From the NCBI GenBank assembly GCA_032690845.1, contig CM064433.1:35896658-35960657 (forward strand): a stretch of 64,000 nucleotides of DNA, read 5' to 3'. The position numbers and the translations under genes were made by a program. The first letter of the stretch is position 1, and every line of letters starts with the position of its first letter. The DNA comes from Eleusine coracana subsp. coracana (taxonomy: Eukaryota > Streptophyta > Magnoliopsida > Poales > Poaceae). Below the pieces are notes generated by a model that was given only the letters and a program-made list of their open reading frames with translations, was not told where the DNA came from and ran no database searches. This document shows, in pieces, positions 21,427 to 32,899 of the stretch.

Positions 21427-23047
21427 CTTTAGTGGTGGTGTTTGTTGACAGATGATATGATAAAGACCCCATATGATTGGATTGTCCGTCATGACAACAT
21501 TCTTTACTCGCTAAAAAGAGAACTCCAACAAAACTTGAGTCCTTACCAATTTTTGAAAAAACAACAAATTTATATGTCTCTAGTCCTTGCAAATATTGCT
21601 CTCTTGCATTGATCATACCTACCAAAGCTAAGTATGCTACATTTATATGATCAACCTGTAGATTGCAACATGTAATTTGGTGAGTTGGGTTAAGTTTCTG
21701 TTCTTTTGGTATGAGACTTCGAAGCTGGCCATTTCGTTTGTGTAACTTCCATTTGTTTGCTAGCCTTCTTCCATATTCAGCATTGCCTATTCTACTCTAG
21801 AATGTGTGCATACTTCACTAAATATTCCCACCTGTAAACCATATTTATTTTGGTGTTGTCCATTCCTTCTTCACAACCTGTCATATGAGTTTCTCATCGA
21901 GCTATTGCACTATTTCTATGGTTTTATGCACAAATTATCAATAAATCTTGCTCAAGACAAAGATTTTCATCAATAAACACCTTTGAAGACTTTCTGAAGT
22001 GCAAAAGATCAATGTGAGGAGAAGACACGGCAAGATCAGAAGTGTGCCGACCGGCACACAATGAGTGCTGATTGGCACAAGCACTCCAAGTTTCAAGAAG
22101 CCCCCTGTTTTCTCCAAAAATCAAGTATATGTGTTTCAGATGGTCGAAGAGAAGAAATAATAGATTTAGCTAGTGCTGTTTATTTTTCCACTTCCTATGC
22201 TCGAGGACGAGCATCATTTAAGCATTGGGGAGATGGATCGTCATTCACATTCTGAAGCACTAGCTAATGGACTTCAAGGATTGTTGATGGAAGATCAAGA
22301 ATGTTTCTAGTTATATCAAGTTGCAAGAATGGAATTTACAAGATTGTGCATAAAACCATCAAGTAAGTGCATTCATTTGGCTGAAACTCTATCCTTCCAA
22401 CCATGTGCATTCCGATTTTGAGAACATTATTTATGTCTCAACATCATCCTTGCCATTTGCACATGTCCACCTTTCTAATGCTTATGTTTTCCTTTCTTTC
22501 ATCGTGTTCTTCTAATGGTCTTTTTGACAAGTCTCTATAAAACCAACTAGAACTATCTCTTGATTACACAAAATTCTAAATTATATTGTTTTGCTAGTTG
22601 TTTTCCTATCAAGCTACACATAAAGCCTTCCACTAAGTATTTGTAGATAGGATCACTTCTAGTTGTTTGGCTTGCGAGATTTGTGAGATGAGTGTTGTCT
22701 TGATTCTTTGCAAGAGAGTGTTTTGTTTGGATAAATGAAACTGAATTTTCAGAAAAACATTCTGATCTTAAGGCCTAGTTTGAGGAGTAATCTACTTTGA
22801 GAGTTGAAGCTACTTTATTTGATCATTGTGGTCGGTTCTAAGTCATAATTTGTCCTCCACTAAAATCTGTGAGTAGTAGAATTGGTGCAACATAAAACTT
22901 TTCTGCTATACTCTTAAAGCGGGTTGGATATGTATATGCTTTTAGGAATGCAAGTGAAGATAATATGATTGCAATGCTGATCTCTCCTTGAGAGGGTAAA
23001 ATGATTTATTTACTCAAGGATGAGCAAAGGTTTAAGCATGGGGGAAC
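21427..23047 (+). mobile_element. Athila-like 3' internal non-coding region (start approximate)
   Basis: The stretch ends in GAGCAAAGGTTTAAGCATGGGGGAAC, a purine-rich tract directly before an LTR start at 23048. This arrangement marks the 3' end of an Athila-like internal region on the plus strand. A related phrase, CGAGGACGAGCATC, occurs at 22202 followed by another AAGCATTGGGG at 22219, which may be an older, partly duplicated copy of the same region. Degenerate GCCGATCGGC-type palindromes occur at 22047-22075. The first 450 bases could belong to the sequence into which the 3 kb LTR inserted. No coding frame is visible. Confidence 0.45.
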
Positions 23048-24180
23048 TGTTGGTGCTTCTTAGCTACACATTTTATACGCCAAAAGCAGCCATTTTCCCA
23101 CCATATTCTCATCAAAAGCATGTGTTTTTCCCTCTAATGTTGATGATTTCCACATGTAGTGTTGTTTGAGTGCTATGTTGCAGAATTAGGTGAAAAGAGG
23201 ACAAAAAAGCACAAATATTAGAAGTACCGATGTGAAGCGTGACTCACCATGCAAGGAGGGCTTTAAACAAGCCATGACACCTACAAGACACCTATGGATG
23301 TCCATGAAGCCCAACATGCAAGCCCAAGGGCGTGGTCCAATTCCTAAGGAATTCTAGAAGGTTTATCCGGAAGAAAAGATCAATTCACGCAGTCCAAAAA
23401 TAGCACTACATTGCAATGCAATTTTCGATTTAAACACTTGCTCTAATAGGAAAAGTTAAAACATTGAAGATGTAGATCTGGTTGAGAGATTTTTGGAACA
23501 TATGTGAATCATATGATTTGGACTCTGGAGCTAGGAGATATGGGCCTCGCAAGGAGACCTGCCCGAGGAGTCTGGATCAGAAAAGATATGTTTTCATCAC
23601 ATATTTGGAAAAATAGACAGCCGAATCTGAAGATCCATTGACTACCAAAGTTGTAGAACTTTTTGAGCGTTATGCGATAGAGTCTAGTTTTGCCTCATTT
23701 GGACTCTAGGCATGAGAGTTATGATTTTTGAAATTCGGTACTTAATATGGAAGGTATGAAACCGACTTGGATTCAATCTATAAGAGCTAACTTTGTGGCC
23801 AAGCAAAGGGGACATGTCCAGAGCCTATATAAACATCATATGACACCCGAAGGATATATGTGGAAAGGTGTGGATGTGAACCACCTCAAAAGCAACCCTA
23901 GTCGGAAATGCCCACATTGGTGAACAAGAGGTAGGATTTTTTAGGCATCATAAGCCTTGGTGAGGAATATATACACATTGAGTGATCTAAGTGAATTATT
24001 TGAGGAACTTAGATTTGTCACTAAAATTAATAACCTTAGGTCTAAAGTCGATCAAACAGAGTGGGAGAAATGAAAGTCCTACAAATTGTTCTGTCTTCCA
24101 ACATCTCAAGATTTGGAGAAGCTACAAAGCCCCATAGGTAAATCAAAGGTGAAGCACTCGTGCCAACTTATTCAATCCTA
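23048..24180 (+). repeat. Athila-like LTR copy 1, right border uncertain
   Basis: It starts TGTTGGTGCTTCTTAG directly after a purine tract (GGGGGAAC). About 23220-23830 is matched, inverted, by 40571-41130, which ends in the complement of the same start. TATATAAA at 23826-23833 is a likely TATA box. The right border is not clear; by 24258 the sequence is already the 3' region of another Athila-like copy. Confidence 0.6.
23826..23833 (+). promoter_or_regulatory. TATA box of Athila-like LTR copy 1
   Basis: TATATAAA about 780 bases into the LTR, in sense with its PPT-defined orientation. Confidence 0.5.
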
Positions 24181-24290
24181 CGTCGAGTGTCTCAGTTGTG
24201 CACTTGGCTATATGCTAAGAATAGGACATTGTAATAACTCCTGATCAACTCAAACCTAAGTTTTTCCTTCATTCAGGATGAGCAAAGGAT

Positions 24291-24304
24291 CAACTTGGGG
24301 GGTT
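24291..24304 (+). promoter_or_regulatory. Polypurine tract before Athila-like LTR copy 2
   Basis: AACTTGGGGGGTT directly precedes the LTR start TGTTGATGG at 24305. It is preceded by GGATGAGCAAAGGATC, the phrase also seen before LTR copy 1. This tract primes plus-strand DNA synthesis in LTR elements. Confidence 0.6.
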
Positions 24305-25163
24305 TGTTGATGGTCGTTAAATACCAATTTCGCCCATCAATATACCTACAAAAATAGGAAGACTTGGCATTTCATACCTGCATGTTTGTTAGGAATAATA
24401 GAATTCCACTTGTCCTTGGAGATTTATGTGCATGCAGGGATTTAATACAAAAGAGGTGGATAAATGGAGCATAATCCGCGAGAACACCATTCCAGCCAAT
24501 GGGACGATGACAACTAGACATCACACAGATCAAATATGTTGCTGCATTGGATTCCTCGGCAGAACACCACCTTAATCCTGAAGAGGACCCACCTAGCAGC
24601 CACCCTGAGAAAGCATAGGACTAGAGGCCCCATTCTATGGTCGGCCGACCTGGCCTCCTGCTTGGCCGATCTAGTCTTGAGGCGGTTCGGCCTCCTCTTC
24701 CATGTGTCACATCCTCAACTCATTTCCCAAGGTTGGTGCACCAAAGTTCTGTGGCAGTTACTCCTGGAAACTAACCTTTGGACACTATATAAAGAAGTGG
24801 AGAGCTCCACTCCAACACACACACTCAAGAGCTATTCATTTCTCTCTTTTAATTAATAGTTTATTAGTTCTAGTGGAGTTTAGTTTAGGTGGATCCTTGC
24901 TCAAGTTTCCAAGTCATAGGAGTACTGGTATGGCTCTTGTATCCATTCCCTTATTCCATTCATATATGACTTTGCTCTATTTCAATGATATAGTTCTTCC
25001 ATATAGTTGTGCTTATGATATGTGTTCCTTGTTTGGTTACATATCATAATCATGTCATATGACTTTGTTACGCTTTCATGATGATATAAACTTGCCGCCT
25101 TGTTGTTATGAATGACATATACCTTGACTATAGTCTAAATATTATAATGCTCGTTTGTACTTT
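24305..25163 (+). repeat. Athila-like LTR copy 2, left part
   Basis: It starts TGTTGATGGTCG after a polypurine tract. It contains TATATAAA at 24786-24793 and two GGCC/GATC-type palindromic motifs at 24645-24675. A CRM element is inserted at 25163, and the LTR resumes at 32143. Together the parts make about 1.5 kb. Confidence 0.65.
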
Positions 25164-26083
25164 TGATGTGAACAAGAGTTCCCGATCTTCCGAAAGGTTC
25201 TTGGTAAGTTGATTTGGTCGGAGGCGACACACAAATCGATCCAGCTTCAGAACAGCACGTTCTAAAGCCCGCAATCGTAGCACGACGTCTCCTCTGGTTA
25301 TCAACCGTCCAAAGACGATTGACCTCACCGAGAAGGCTAATCCCTGCCTACAAATCAAGAACACAAGCAAAAACAACAAAGAATGCAACACAATTGTAGA
25401 TCTATGATTAAATTCTCGAAGTTGGGGTCTCACAAACCGATGAACGGTGACAATGTTTATGAACAGAATTGATCTAAGCAAAACCCGAACCCTAATGGTG
25501 TGGAGGCGGCTGTATATAAAGACCCTAGGGTCGTGCAAGACCCTCTGGACGCGCCCCTAATTGGGCTCAACTAGATACAAAGCCCAAAGGCCAAAAATAG
25601 GCGATGCAGCACCGACACAGATTCTGAACTCTCTCTTGTTTCCATGATTTCCGATGACTCCGGATGAATTTAGACATGAGGCCGACGGCATTGGAAAGGT
25701 CGTCTCCTTATCTTTCCGTGCATATGTAGAACGTCCAAATCCGAGTCCGTATGCGTCCTGGGCAACTGTTTTAGTGCAGACTGGTCCTGGGCCCTGAAAC
25801 AGACTCGAAGTCGGTTTTGATTGGGCCTCCACTTTGGCTTCCAAGCCCTTGCTGGTCCTCCATGTTCCCAACTCCTTCCATCATCTCCTGGTCCTCTCCA
25901 TGGTTTCTAATCATAAAATAATTATTAGGTAGCAAACCATTCTCAAAAGTAACATATAGCGAAGAACGTAGGAACGAGCTCGCCTCTAAATTTAGTCGTC
26001 GTGCACGAGCTCTAGTCATTGGACCTTGCAAGTACAGAATTGGAGGAGTGTTGTGTGTATCCATAGGAGTGATGTCCTCATCA
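25164..26083 (-). repeat. 3' LTR of the CRM element (920 bp)
   Basis: It begins TGATGAGGACATC on the minus strand at 26083 and ends CTTGTTCACATCA at 25164. It aligns along its whole length with the solo LTR at 9220-10142 and over 686 bases with the 5' LTR. A TATATAAAG/CTTTATATA sequence at about 25512-25520 is the probable core promoter, though its better match to the TATA consensus is on the plus strand. Confidence 0.9.
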
Positions 26084-26262
26084 TCCTCCCCCTCTTGAAG
26101 TGGAGTCATCCTCGACTGAAGCTCATCGTCTTCTCCCAAGTATGGTTTCAAATCTGAAATGTTAAAAGTAGGACTAACCCCAAACTCGGGAGTCAACTCA
26201 AGTTTGTATGCATTATCATTAATCTTCTCTATTATTTTGAATGCACCATCAGCTCTAGGCAA
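25771..26262 (-). pseudogene. CRM integrase C-terminus extending into the LTR
   Basis: A 163-residue open frame. It begins with the integrase tail ([32 protein letters not shown]), crosses the polypurine tract as LQEGEDDEDI, enters the 3' LTR, and continues with GPMTRARARRLN and a Gly/Gln/Glu-rich end. The stop is about 310 bases inside the LTR. The C-terminal CR-type motif of CRM integrases is thought to guide insertion into centromeric chromatin. It overlaps the preceding frame by eight bases in another frame, so one frameshift separates it from the catalytic part. Confidence 0.85.
26084..26096 (-). promoter_or_regulatory. Polypurine tract of the CRM element
   Basis: AAGAGGGGGAGGA on the minus strand directly before the LTR start TGATGAGG. 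It doubles as coding sequence for the integrase tail. Confidence 0.85.
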
Positions 26263-27562
26263 GTTTAGGCTTTCTCAATTCTGGAAATCTATCCTTCCTT
26301 AAGTGTAACCACACTAAAACTCCTATATCAAGCTTTACTTCCTTTCTACCTTTACTACCAGCAATTTTATACTTTTTATTCATCTTTTCAATGCTAAGTC
26401 TAGTGGTCTCATGCATTTGCAAAATAAATTCAGCACGCTCCTTAGCATCAACATGAACTCTCTCATTAATAGGTAGAGGAAGTATATCAAGTGGAGTACG
26501 GGGATCAAAACCATACACTATCTTGAAGGGACATACCTTGGTAGTAGAATGTGTTGCCCGATTATAAGCAAACTCAACATGAGGCAAGCATTCTTCCCAT
26601 TGCTTCAAATTTTTCTTCAAAATAGCTCGCAACATAGTACCCAAAGTGCGGTTCACAACCTCAGTTTGTCCATCAGTTTGTGGATGACAAGTTGTAGAAA
26701 ATAGCAACTTTGTACCCAACTTATTCCAAAGCATGCGCCAAAAATGACTCAAGAATTTTGCATCACGATCTGAAACAATAGTAGAAGGCATACCATGCAA
26801 ACGTACAATTTCTTTAAAAAAGAGGTCAGTAATATAACTAGCATCATCAGTTTTATGACATGGTATAAAGTGTGCCTTCTTCGAAAAATGATCCACAACA
26901 ACAAAAATGCTATCGCTCCCCCTCTTAGTCCTAAGCAGTCCTAAAACAAAGTCCATAAAAATATCCGCCCAAGGAATAGAAGGAACAGGAAGTGGCATGT
27001 ATAAACCATGTGAATTCAATCGAGACTTAGCTTTTTGACATGTAGTGCAGCGAGCAACAAAACGCTCAACATCTTTCCTCATCCTTGGCCAAAAGAAGTG
27101 TGTGGCCAAAATATCCTCCGTCTTCTTAGCACCAAAATGATCCATCAATCCACCTCCATCCGCCTCCTGCAACAACAAAAGACGAACGGAACCAACTAGA
27201 ATGCATAGGCGGTTAGCTCTAAACAAGAAACCATCATTCAACACAAATTTGTTCCAAGCACGACCTTGTTTACAGTGCAGCAATACATCTTTAAAATCAA
27301 CATCAGCAACATATTGTTCTTTAATTACCTCAAGTCCAAAAATTCTACAATCAAGTTGAGACAACAAAGTATATCGCCTAGATAAAGCATCAGCAATCAC
27401 ATTATCCTTCCCTTTCTTATGTTTAATAATATAAGAAAAAAACTCAATAAACTCAACCCATTTAGCATGTCTACGGTTCAAATTGCATTGAGAACGAATA
27501 TACTTAAGTGATTCATGATCAGATGAATAACAAATTCTTTGGGTAACAAATAATGACGCCAC
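26255..27562 (-). pseudogene. CRM RNase H end and integrase core
   Basis: A 435-residue open frame. It starts in RNase H ([22 protein letters not shown]). The zinc-binding domain follows; its first His, usual in the E-A-H-G-G-G box, is Asp here ([13 protein letters not shown]), while the C-x-x-C (CTTCQKAK) is kept. The catalytic Asp of MDFVLGL, the Asp of SDRDAKF and the Glu of [11 protein letters not shown] are all present. The frame ends after ELRKPKLA by a frameshift. This is the best preserved integrase in the window. Confidence 0.9.
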
Positions 27563-27915
27563 GTCTCTAAAGAACGTACAAGTGCATACAGTTCCTTATC
27601 ATACGTGAAATAATTCAAAACAGGCCTAGTAATTTTCTCACTAAAGTATGCAACAGGTTTACCATCTTGCATCAAAACACCACCAATGCCTATACCACTA
27701 GCATCACATTCAAGCTCAAAAGTCTTATCAAAATTGGGTAATTGCAGTAATGGTGCATGTGTAAGTTTGTCCTTCAAAGCATCAAAAGACTCATGATGTA
27801 CCATACCAAAATGGAAGTCAACGCCCTTTGTCAACTCATGCAATGGTGCAGCAATGGTGCTAAAATCTTTGACAAAGCGGTGGTAGAAACCTGCAAGACC
27901 AAGAAAACTCCTCAC
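27478..27915 (-). pseudogene. CRM reverse transcriptase thumb and RNase H start
   Basis: It reads [20 protein letters not shown], then [16 protein letters not shown] with the first RNase H Asp, and [19 protein letters not shown] with the Glu. A frameshift near 27540 moves the rest of RNase H to the next frame. A stop near 27957 separates it from the upstream RT. Confidence 0.85.
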
Positions 27916-27954
27916 CTGTGTGATAGTTTTTGGTACAGGCCAGCTCTTTATGGC

Positions 27955-28479
27955 TTAAATCTTTGCCTCATCCACCTCAATTCCCCGTGGAGTCACAACA
28001 TAGCCAAGAAAAGAGACTCGATCCATGCAAAAGGTGCACTTCTCAAGGTTACCAAATAAACGTGCCACTCGTAAAGCATCAAAAACAGCACGCAAATGAA
28101 TCATATGATCATCCATGGATTTGCTATAAATCAAGATATCATCAACGTAAACAACCATAAATTTGCCAATAAAAGATCTTAAAACCTCATTCATAAAACG
28201 CATGAAAGTACTGGGTGCATTAGTTAAACCAAAAGGCATTACTAACCACTCATACAACCTAAATTTGGTTTTGAAAGCTATTTTCCATTCATCTCCAAGT
28301 TTTATTCTAATTTGATGGTAGCCACTACGCAAATCAATTTTAGTGCAAATTATAGCACCACATAACTCATCAAGCATGTCGTCTAGCCTAGGAATAGGAT
28401 GAAGATACCTAATAGTAATGTTATTAATGGCTCTACAATCTACACACATACACCAAGAACCATCTTTCTTAGGAACCAA
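27955..28479 (-). pseudogene. CRM reverse transcriptase palm
   Basis: The frame covers [36 protein letters not shown] and the catalytic YVDD box, which is intact. It ends at a stop after GIEVDEAKI. Upstream, two stops near 28510-28550 separate it from the linker. Confidence 0.9.
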
Positions 28480-28548
28480 AAGTACAAGAACAGCACAAGG
28501 ACTAAGTGATTAACGAACATACCCACGATCCAAAAGGTCTTGGACTTG

Positions 28549-28950
28549 TCATTGTATCTCCTTAGTCTCCTCAGGGTTGGTCCTATAAGCAGCACGGTTT
28601 GGCAAAGTAGCACCAGGAATCAAATCAATTTGATGCTCAATCCCTCTCAAAGGTGGCAATCCCGGAGGTATCTTAGCTGGTAAAACATCCTCATACTCCT
28701 GTAAAAGGTTAGTGATAGAAGGAGGCAAAGCACTAGAAGGAATATCACCAAGCGAAAACAAGGCTTGTTTGTATATCAAAGCATAGCAAATATCATCAGC
28801 AGAAATTTCAGCAAGCTCAGATTTTGTGGCAAGACATGAACGACCTTGTAATTTAATTCCAGCACCCTTAGAACTTGAAGAATCATTAACATTACTTGGT
28901 GTAGAATCAGAATTAACAGTTTGCTGAATTTCAGGGCTTTTATTTTTCAA
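28549..28950 (-). pseudogene. CRM protease to RT linker
   Basis: The 133-residue frame contains LLQEYEDVLPAKIPPGLPPL and GIEHQIDLIPGATLPNRAAY, the conserved stretch before RT in CRM and related chromoviruses. It ends in a stop after EETKEIQ. A stop near 28955 divides it from the protease. Confidence 0.8.
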
Positions 28951-28959
28951 ACTAGCAGC

Positions 28960-29865
28960 TCATTCTAAATAAGCTTGTATAATTTCAGCAGGGTTCATTG
29001 GTAACAAAGTAATATTAGTTCCTTTATGCATAAAAGTGTACTTATTACTTTTACCATGGTGTATAACATCATTATCAAATTCCCAAGGTCTACCCAATAA
29101 AAGTGAACAAGCTTGCATGGGTACAATATCACAATCAACAGAATCCACATAGGAACCAATGGAAAAAGGAACTCTGCAAGTTTGTATTACCTTAGCTTTT
29201 CCAGAGTCATTTAACCACAGAATATAGTATGGATATGGATGTGGGCGTGTGGTCAAATCAAGCTCCTTAACCACATCAGAACTCACCAAATTGTTGCAGC
29301 TTCCTCCATCAATGATGACACGTGCTCGACGGTTCTTGATGACGAAGAAAATCTGGAACAAGTTATGTCGCTGCATCATCTCGGGCTGCTGGATTTGTGT
29401 GCTAAGCACACGCTGCACAATAATATTCATGTAGCCCGTGGTATCTCCGCCTCCAAGGACGAGGTCACCGCTAGTGGCAGCGACATCCTCCTCCTCATCC
29501 TCTACATCGGAGGTGCTCATGTAACCGCCATCATCTGTCGCCACATATGCCCGCCTACTTGGACAATCTTTCTGCACATGGCCAAGACCATGGCAGCGGT
29601 GGCATTGAATCCCTATAGTGCGTCCTGTCGAAGCAACAGAGAAGGCACTACTAGCCGGTACCTGCACAGAATTTTTACCTGAGCGCGTAGAAGGGGCAGG
29701 GGTTGATCTTGGTGCTGCAGAAACAACACTAGCTGGTGGGAGCGGCCGGAAAGATGGCTTGGGCAGCCCCCAAGTCCCCGTCGGCCGTGATGGGTAGAAA
29801 TTCCTGGACTTGCTGTACTCCTCAAAAGCTTGGAAAAGTCCCTGTGATTCTTTCTCTGCAAGCAT
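28960..29865 (-). pseudogene. CRM gag C-terminus and aspartic protease
   Basis: A 301-residue open frame. A Pro/Ser-rich stretch is followed by one CCHC zinc knuckle (CHRCHGLGHVQKDCP), which packages RNA. The protease follows with the lineage-typical active site VIIDGGSCNNL and LLLGRPWEF. The frame stops after EIIQAYLE. Confidence 0.9.
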
Positions 29866-30807
29866 AGCATACTAGAACGGAAACACTACTTGAGGGTATA
29901 AAATTCTTTATAATCAAGGATGTCTTGAATTTCTTTTCTCAAACCAGAATAAAAGCGGCAAATCTGATCCTCTACTTTTTCAACCACAGCACAACGAATC
30001 AAACCCTTCTAAAGCTTACTAAAATACTCCTGAACAGTTTTATCTCCTTGATCTAAATGCTGCAGTTTATTACAAATTTCTCTATAAAAAGAAGGAGGAA
30101 CAAAACGATCACGCATTTCTACCTTAAGTTCTTCCCAAGTAGTAGGCAAATCAGTTTCAGCAGCTAGACCACTCCACCAAACAATAGCAAAGTCCTTAAA
30201 CTCACTAGTGGCTTGTCTAACTCTATGTTATTCAGGAACAAGGTGGGCATTAAATTTTTGTTCTACCGTCATTTCCCAATCAAGGTAATCATCACCATCG
30301 TACTGACCGAAAACAAAGGAATTGAAAACTTAATTTTAGCATACGGGTCATCTGGAGCATGGTTACCTTGTGTGTGACGGTTGTGGTTGTTGAAACCACC
30401 CATACCTTGAGGGTTACATTGCAAACGACGTCGTAAACTTGCGGTCCTTGTAGCTAACCTATCGACGGTGCCATCAGCCTTATACACCGTTGCTTCATCA
30501 TGATCGTCTTCAACGTCGTTGTTGGTGTTGGTGTTGGTGTTGGTGTTGGTGTTGGTATTGGTGTTGATAGTCTTGTGAGCGGTCCGACAACCTGATCAGT
30601 TAACTTAGAGACTCTCTTATCCAAACGCTCAATGCTTTCTCCTAGGTGAAGCTTGGTGACGGCGTCGGTGACGGCCCTGGTGATCGTCTCTGCCAAATCA
30701 CTCTGAACCACCTGCAAAGCCTTCTGTAGCTGACTTTGGCTCACGCACTCATCAAATTTTGAGGGTGAACCACCCTCTCCATCGCTTCCTGACATCAGAA
30801 ACACCAA
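29866..30807 (-). pseudogene. CRM gag N-terminal and capsid region
   Basis: 30807-30454 gives MSGSDGEGGSP and an amphipathic helical part (LDKRVSKLTDQV) and then runs into a Pro-Thr repeat. 30487-30269 continues with RLATRTASLRRRL and GGFNNHNRH. 30300-29870 still translates as capsid (DYLDWEMTVEQKF, REICNKLQHL) but with stops and shifts. The hexamer repeat at 30518-30566 sits at the first shift and is a likely cause. Confidence 0.75.
30518..30566. repeat. Hexanucleotide microsatellite (GTTGGT)n in gag
   Basis: About eight units, read as Pro-Thr repeats in the gag frame. It is a slippage-prone site located where the gag frame breaks. Confidence 0.9.
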
Positions 30808-31451
30808 AACAGGAAATAAAAAGTGAAGGTTATCCCTACAAAACTACTAAGCAATGGTGCCTCTCAACACAACAAAAGGAAGCTTCTTGCAAGCTCTTAC
30901 AAAGTTCTGAAAACAACAAAGCAAAGGGTACCAGGGAGGTGTGTTCCACGATTGCAAGGGTTACAAAATAACCTATGTGCTGTCTAGAAGAAGTATGTAG
31001 AGCGAGGAAGGACAAATATATATATGTGAGTGGCACACAAATCAAAAACAGATAGTAAATCTGAATAAGTGCCCTAGTAACTTGTCCCTAGTTGCTGGGC
31101 TAACTATGTCCTAGAACAGTAGTGATAGCAAAGAAGAAATAAGGAGACCAAGGCACACAGTCGATAATAAGGGGCTAAATGTAAAACAGTCAAACTCTGA
31201 AATTCCACGAGGCTAGATAGAGCACTAGTAGAAATCCCAAATTTCTTTTTTTTTTATTTTATTTTTTTGATATTTTCTTCTAACTCACTAGCAATGGGAG
31301 AGAAACCACAAAAAATTTCAACTCAAACATAGCTAGGACGTGGCCTACAGAAAATCTTGAAGTTTTAGAAAACGTCGGGTTTCAACTTGAATGAATTTTT
31401 TCTTTATCTTCCCGATTTTTTTTGAATTTTTTAACGAGGACACACAGGGCG
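30808..31451. other. 5' leader of the CRM element plus unaligned filler, no primer binding site seen
   Basis: No coding frame. It includes T-rich homopolymers at 31229-31268. The expected end of the 5' LTR and the usual tRNA-Met primer binding site were not found here. The LTR match only starts at 31452, so a deletion or replacement is likely. Confidence 0.55.
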
Positions 31452-32137
31452 TATGATTACACTCTCGAAGTTGGGGTCTCACAAACCGATGAACAGCAAC
31501 ACTGTTTATGAACAGAATTGATATAAGCAAAACCCGAACCCTAATGGTGCGGCGGCGGCTGTATATAAAGACCATAGGGTCGTGCAAGACCCTCTGGATA
31601 CACCCCTAATTGGGCTCAACTAGATACAAAGCCCAAAGGCCAAAAATAGGCGACGCAGCACCGACACAGATTCTGGACTCTCTCTCTTGTTTCGACGATT
31701 TCCGATGACTCCGGATGAATTTTGACATGAGGCCGCTGGTATTGGAAAGGTCTTCTCCTTATCTTTCCGTGCATATGTAGAACGTTCAAATCCGAGTCCG
31801 TATGCGTCCTGGGCGACTGTTTTAGTATAGACTGGTATTGGGCCCCGAAATAGACTCGAAGTCGGTTTTGATTGGGCCTCCACTTTGGCTTCCAAGCCCT
31901 TGCTGGTCCTCAATGTTCCCAACTCCTTCTCCCATCATCTCCTGATCCTCTTCATGGTTTCTAATTATAAAATAATCATTAGGTAGCAAACCATTCTCAA
32001 AAGTAACATATAGCGAAGAACGTAGGAACGAGCTCACCTCTAAATTTAGTCGTCGTGCACGAGCTCTAGTTATTGGACCTTGCAAGTCCAGAATTGGAGG
32101 AGTGTTGTGTGTATCCATAGGAGTGATGTCCTCATCA
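31452..32137 (-). repeat. 5' LTR of the CRM element, truncated (686 bp)
   Basis: It matches 25403-26083 of the 3' LTR. It includes the pol-derived frame (31822-32118) and lacks the counterpart of 25164-25402 (about 239 bp, the U5 end). The outer border is intact, with CTCATCA followed by the ACTTT duplication. Confidence 0.9.
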
Positions 32138-32142
32138 ACTTT

Positions 32143-32805
32143 GTTCTAGTTGTTATGCCTCAACATGGGTTTCATATCCAGTTAGGTTTAGGAAAGTTCT
32201 AGTGTTTGATCAATGCTAGAATTCTGCTTAAATGTGTAAGCACAATGCTTAGATGGCTAAGTAGTATTAATCACCTCGTAATCCATGGTCTACAAAGGTA
32301 GGCAGTAGGTGGTGATTGCTCAGTCTTTCCTTTGTACTCCTCCATGTTCAGTTGCGACGTGCGTCCAAGATGAAGTTGTCTTGTGTATGCCGGGCATGAA
32401 TCCATATGTGAAGTGTTGAGTGCATTAGACTCTGACAAGTATAAGCTCGCTTGTAATCGTTTAACTATGTGACTATATAAGTATAATAACATTAGAGAAA
32501 CGGCTTTGCTCTCCTAACTAGAACCCACTAGATACTTCGGTTCTGTATTTGTCCAAGGGAATGATGTTCTATGTGTCACACTACCCATATCACTAGATAC
32601 AATTATTAGCTTCCTTGTAATCATTTAACTATGATTACTAATACCAATCAATATGTCTATGTCATCATCACTATTCATCTATTCTTACTACACCTTTCTT
32701 TGGTAGAACTATAAATGACAAGCTATTGAAGAAATCCAATAGTGAAATGCTACAACAGTATTTTTCGTGCGCTTGCAGATCTTACTTAATTGACACTGAG
32801 GTACA
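32143..32805 (+). repeat. Athila-like LTR copy 2, right part
   Basis: Continuation of the LTR at 24305-25163 beyond the CRM insertion. The end is placed at GAGGTACA because a decayed primer binding site follows 16 bases later, a gap similar to that in the Athila element at the window start. No coding frame. Confidence 0.55.
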
Positions 32806-32821
32806 TCTTTATAATTATTTC

Positions 32822-32841
32822 TAGCACCATTGTCAGGGATG
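32822..32841 (+). promoter_or_regulatory. Decayed tRNA-Asp primer binding site
   Basis: TAGCACCATTGTCAGGGAT differs from the intact site (see 7222-7241, other strand) only by transitions C to T or G to A, the pattern left by loss of methylated cytosines. It shows that an internal region begins here on the plus strand. Confidence 0.65.
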
Positions 32842-32899
32842 ATTTTATTGATGTGACTTAGCAAACATCAACAAAAAGCACAAGGGTAAAGGCAAAGAG

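Larger units (their letters stand above)
25164..32137 (-). mobile_element. CRM-type chromovirus (centromeric retrotransposon lineage) with duplication ACTTT
   Basis: The element is 6,974 bp with TGATG...CATCA ends. ACTTT flanks both sides (25159-25163 and 32138-32142), so the borders are secure. On the minus strand the order is truncated 5' LTR, gag with zinc knuckle, protease, RT, RNase H, integrase, polypurine tract, 3' LTR. The last part of pol runs through the polypurine tract into the LTR, and the CR-like motif GPMTRARARRLN lies there. Both features are known from the CRM lineage, which often sits in centromeric DNA. Frameshifts and stops in gag and pol and loss of the primer binding site make this copy inactive. 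Confidence 0.9.

Noticed and set aside
29239..29682. 147-codon plus-strand frame
   Set aside because: Antisense shadow of the CRM gag-protease frame with its zinc knuckle.
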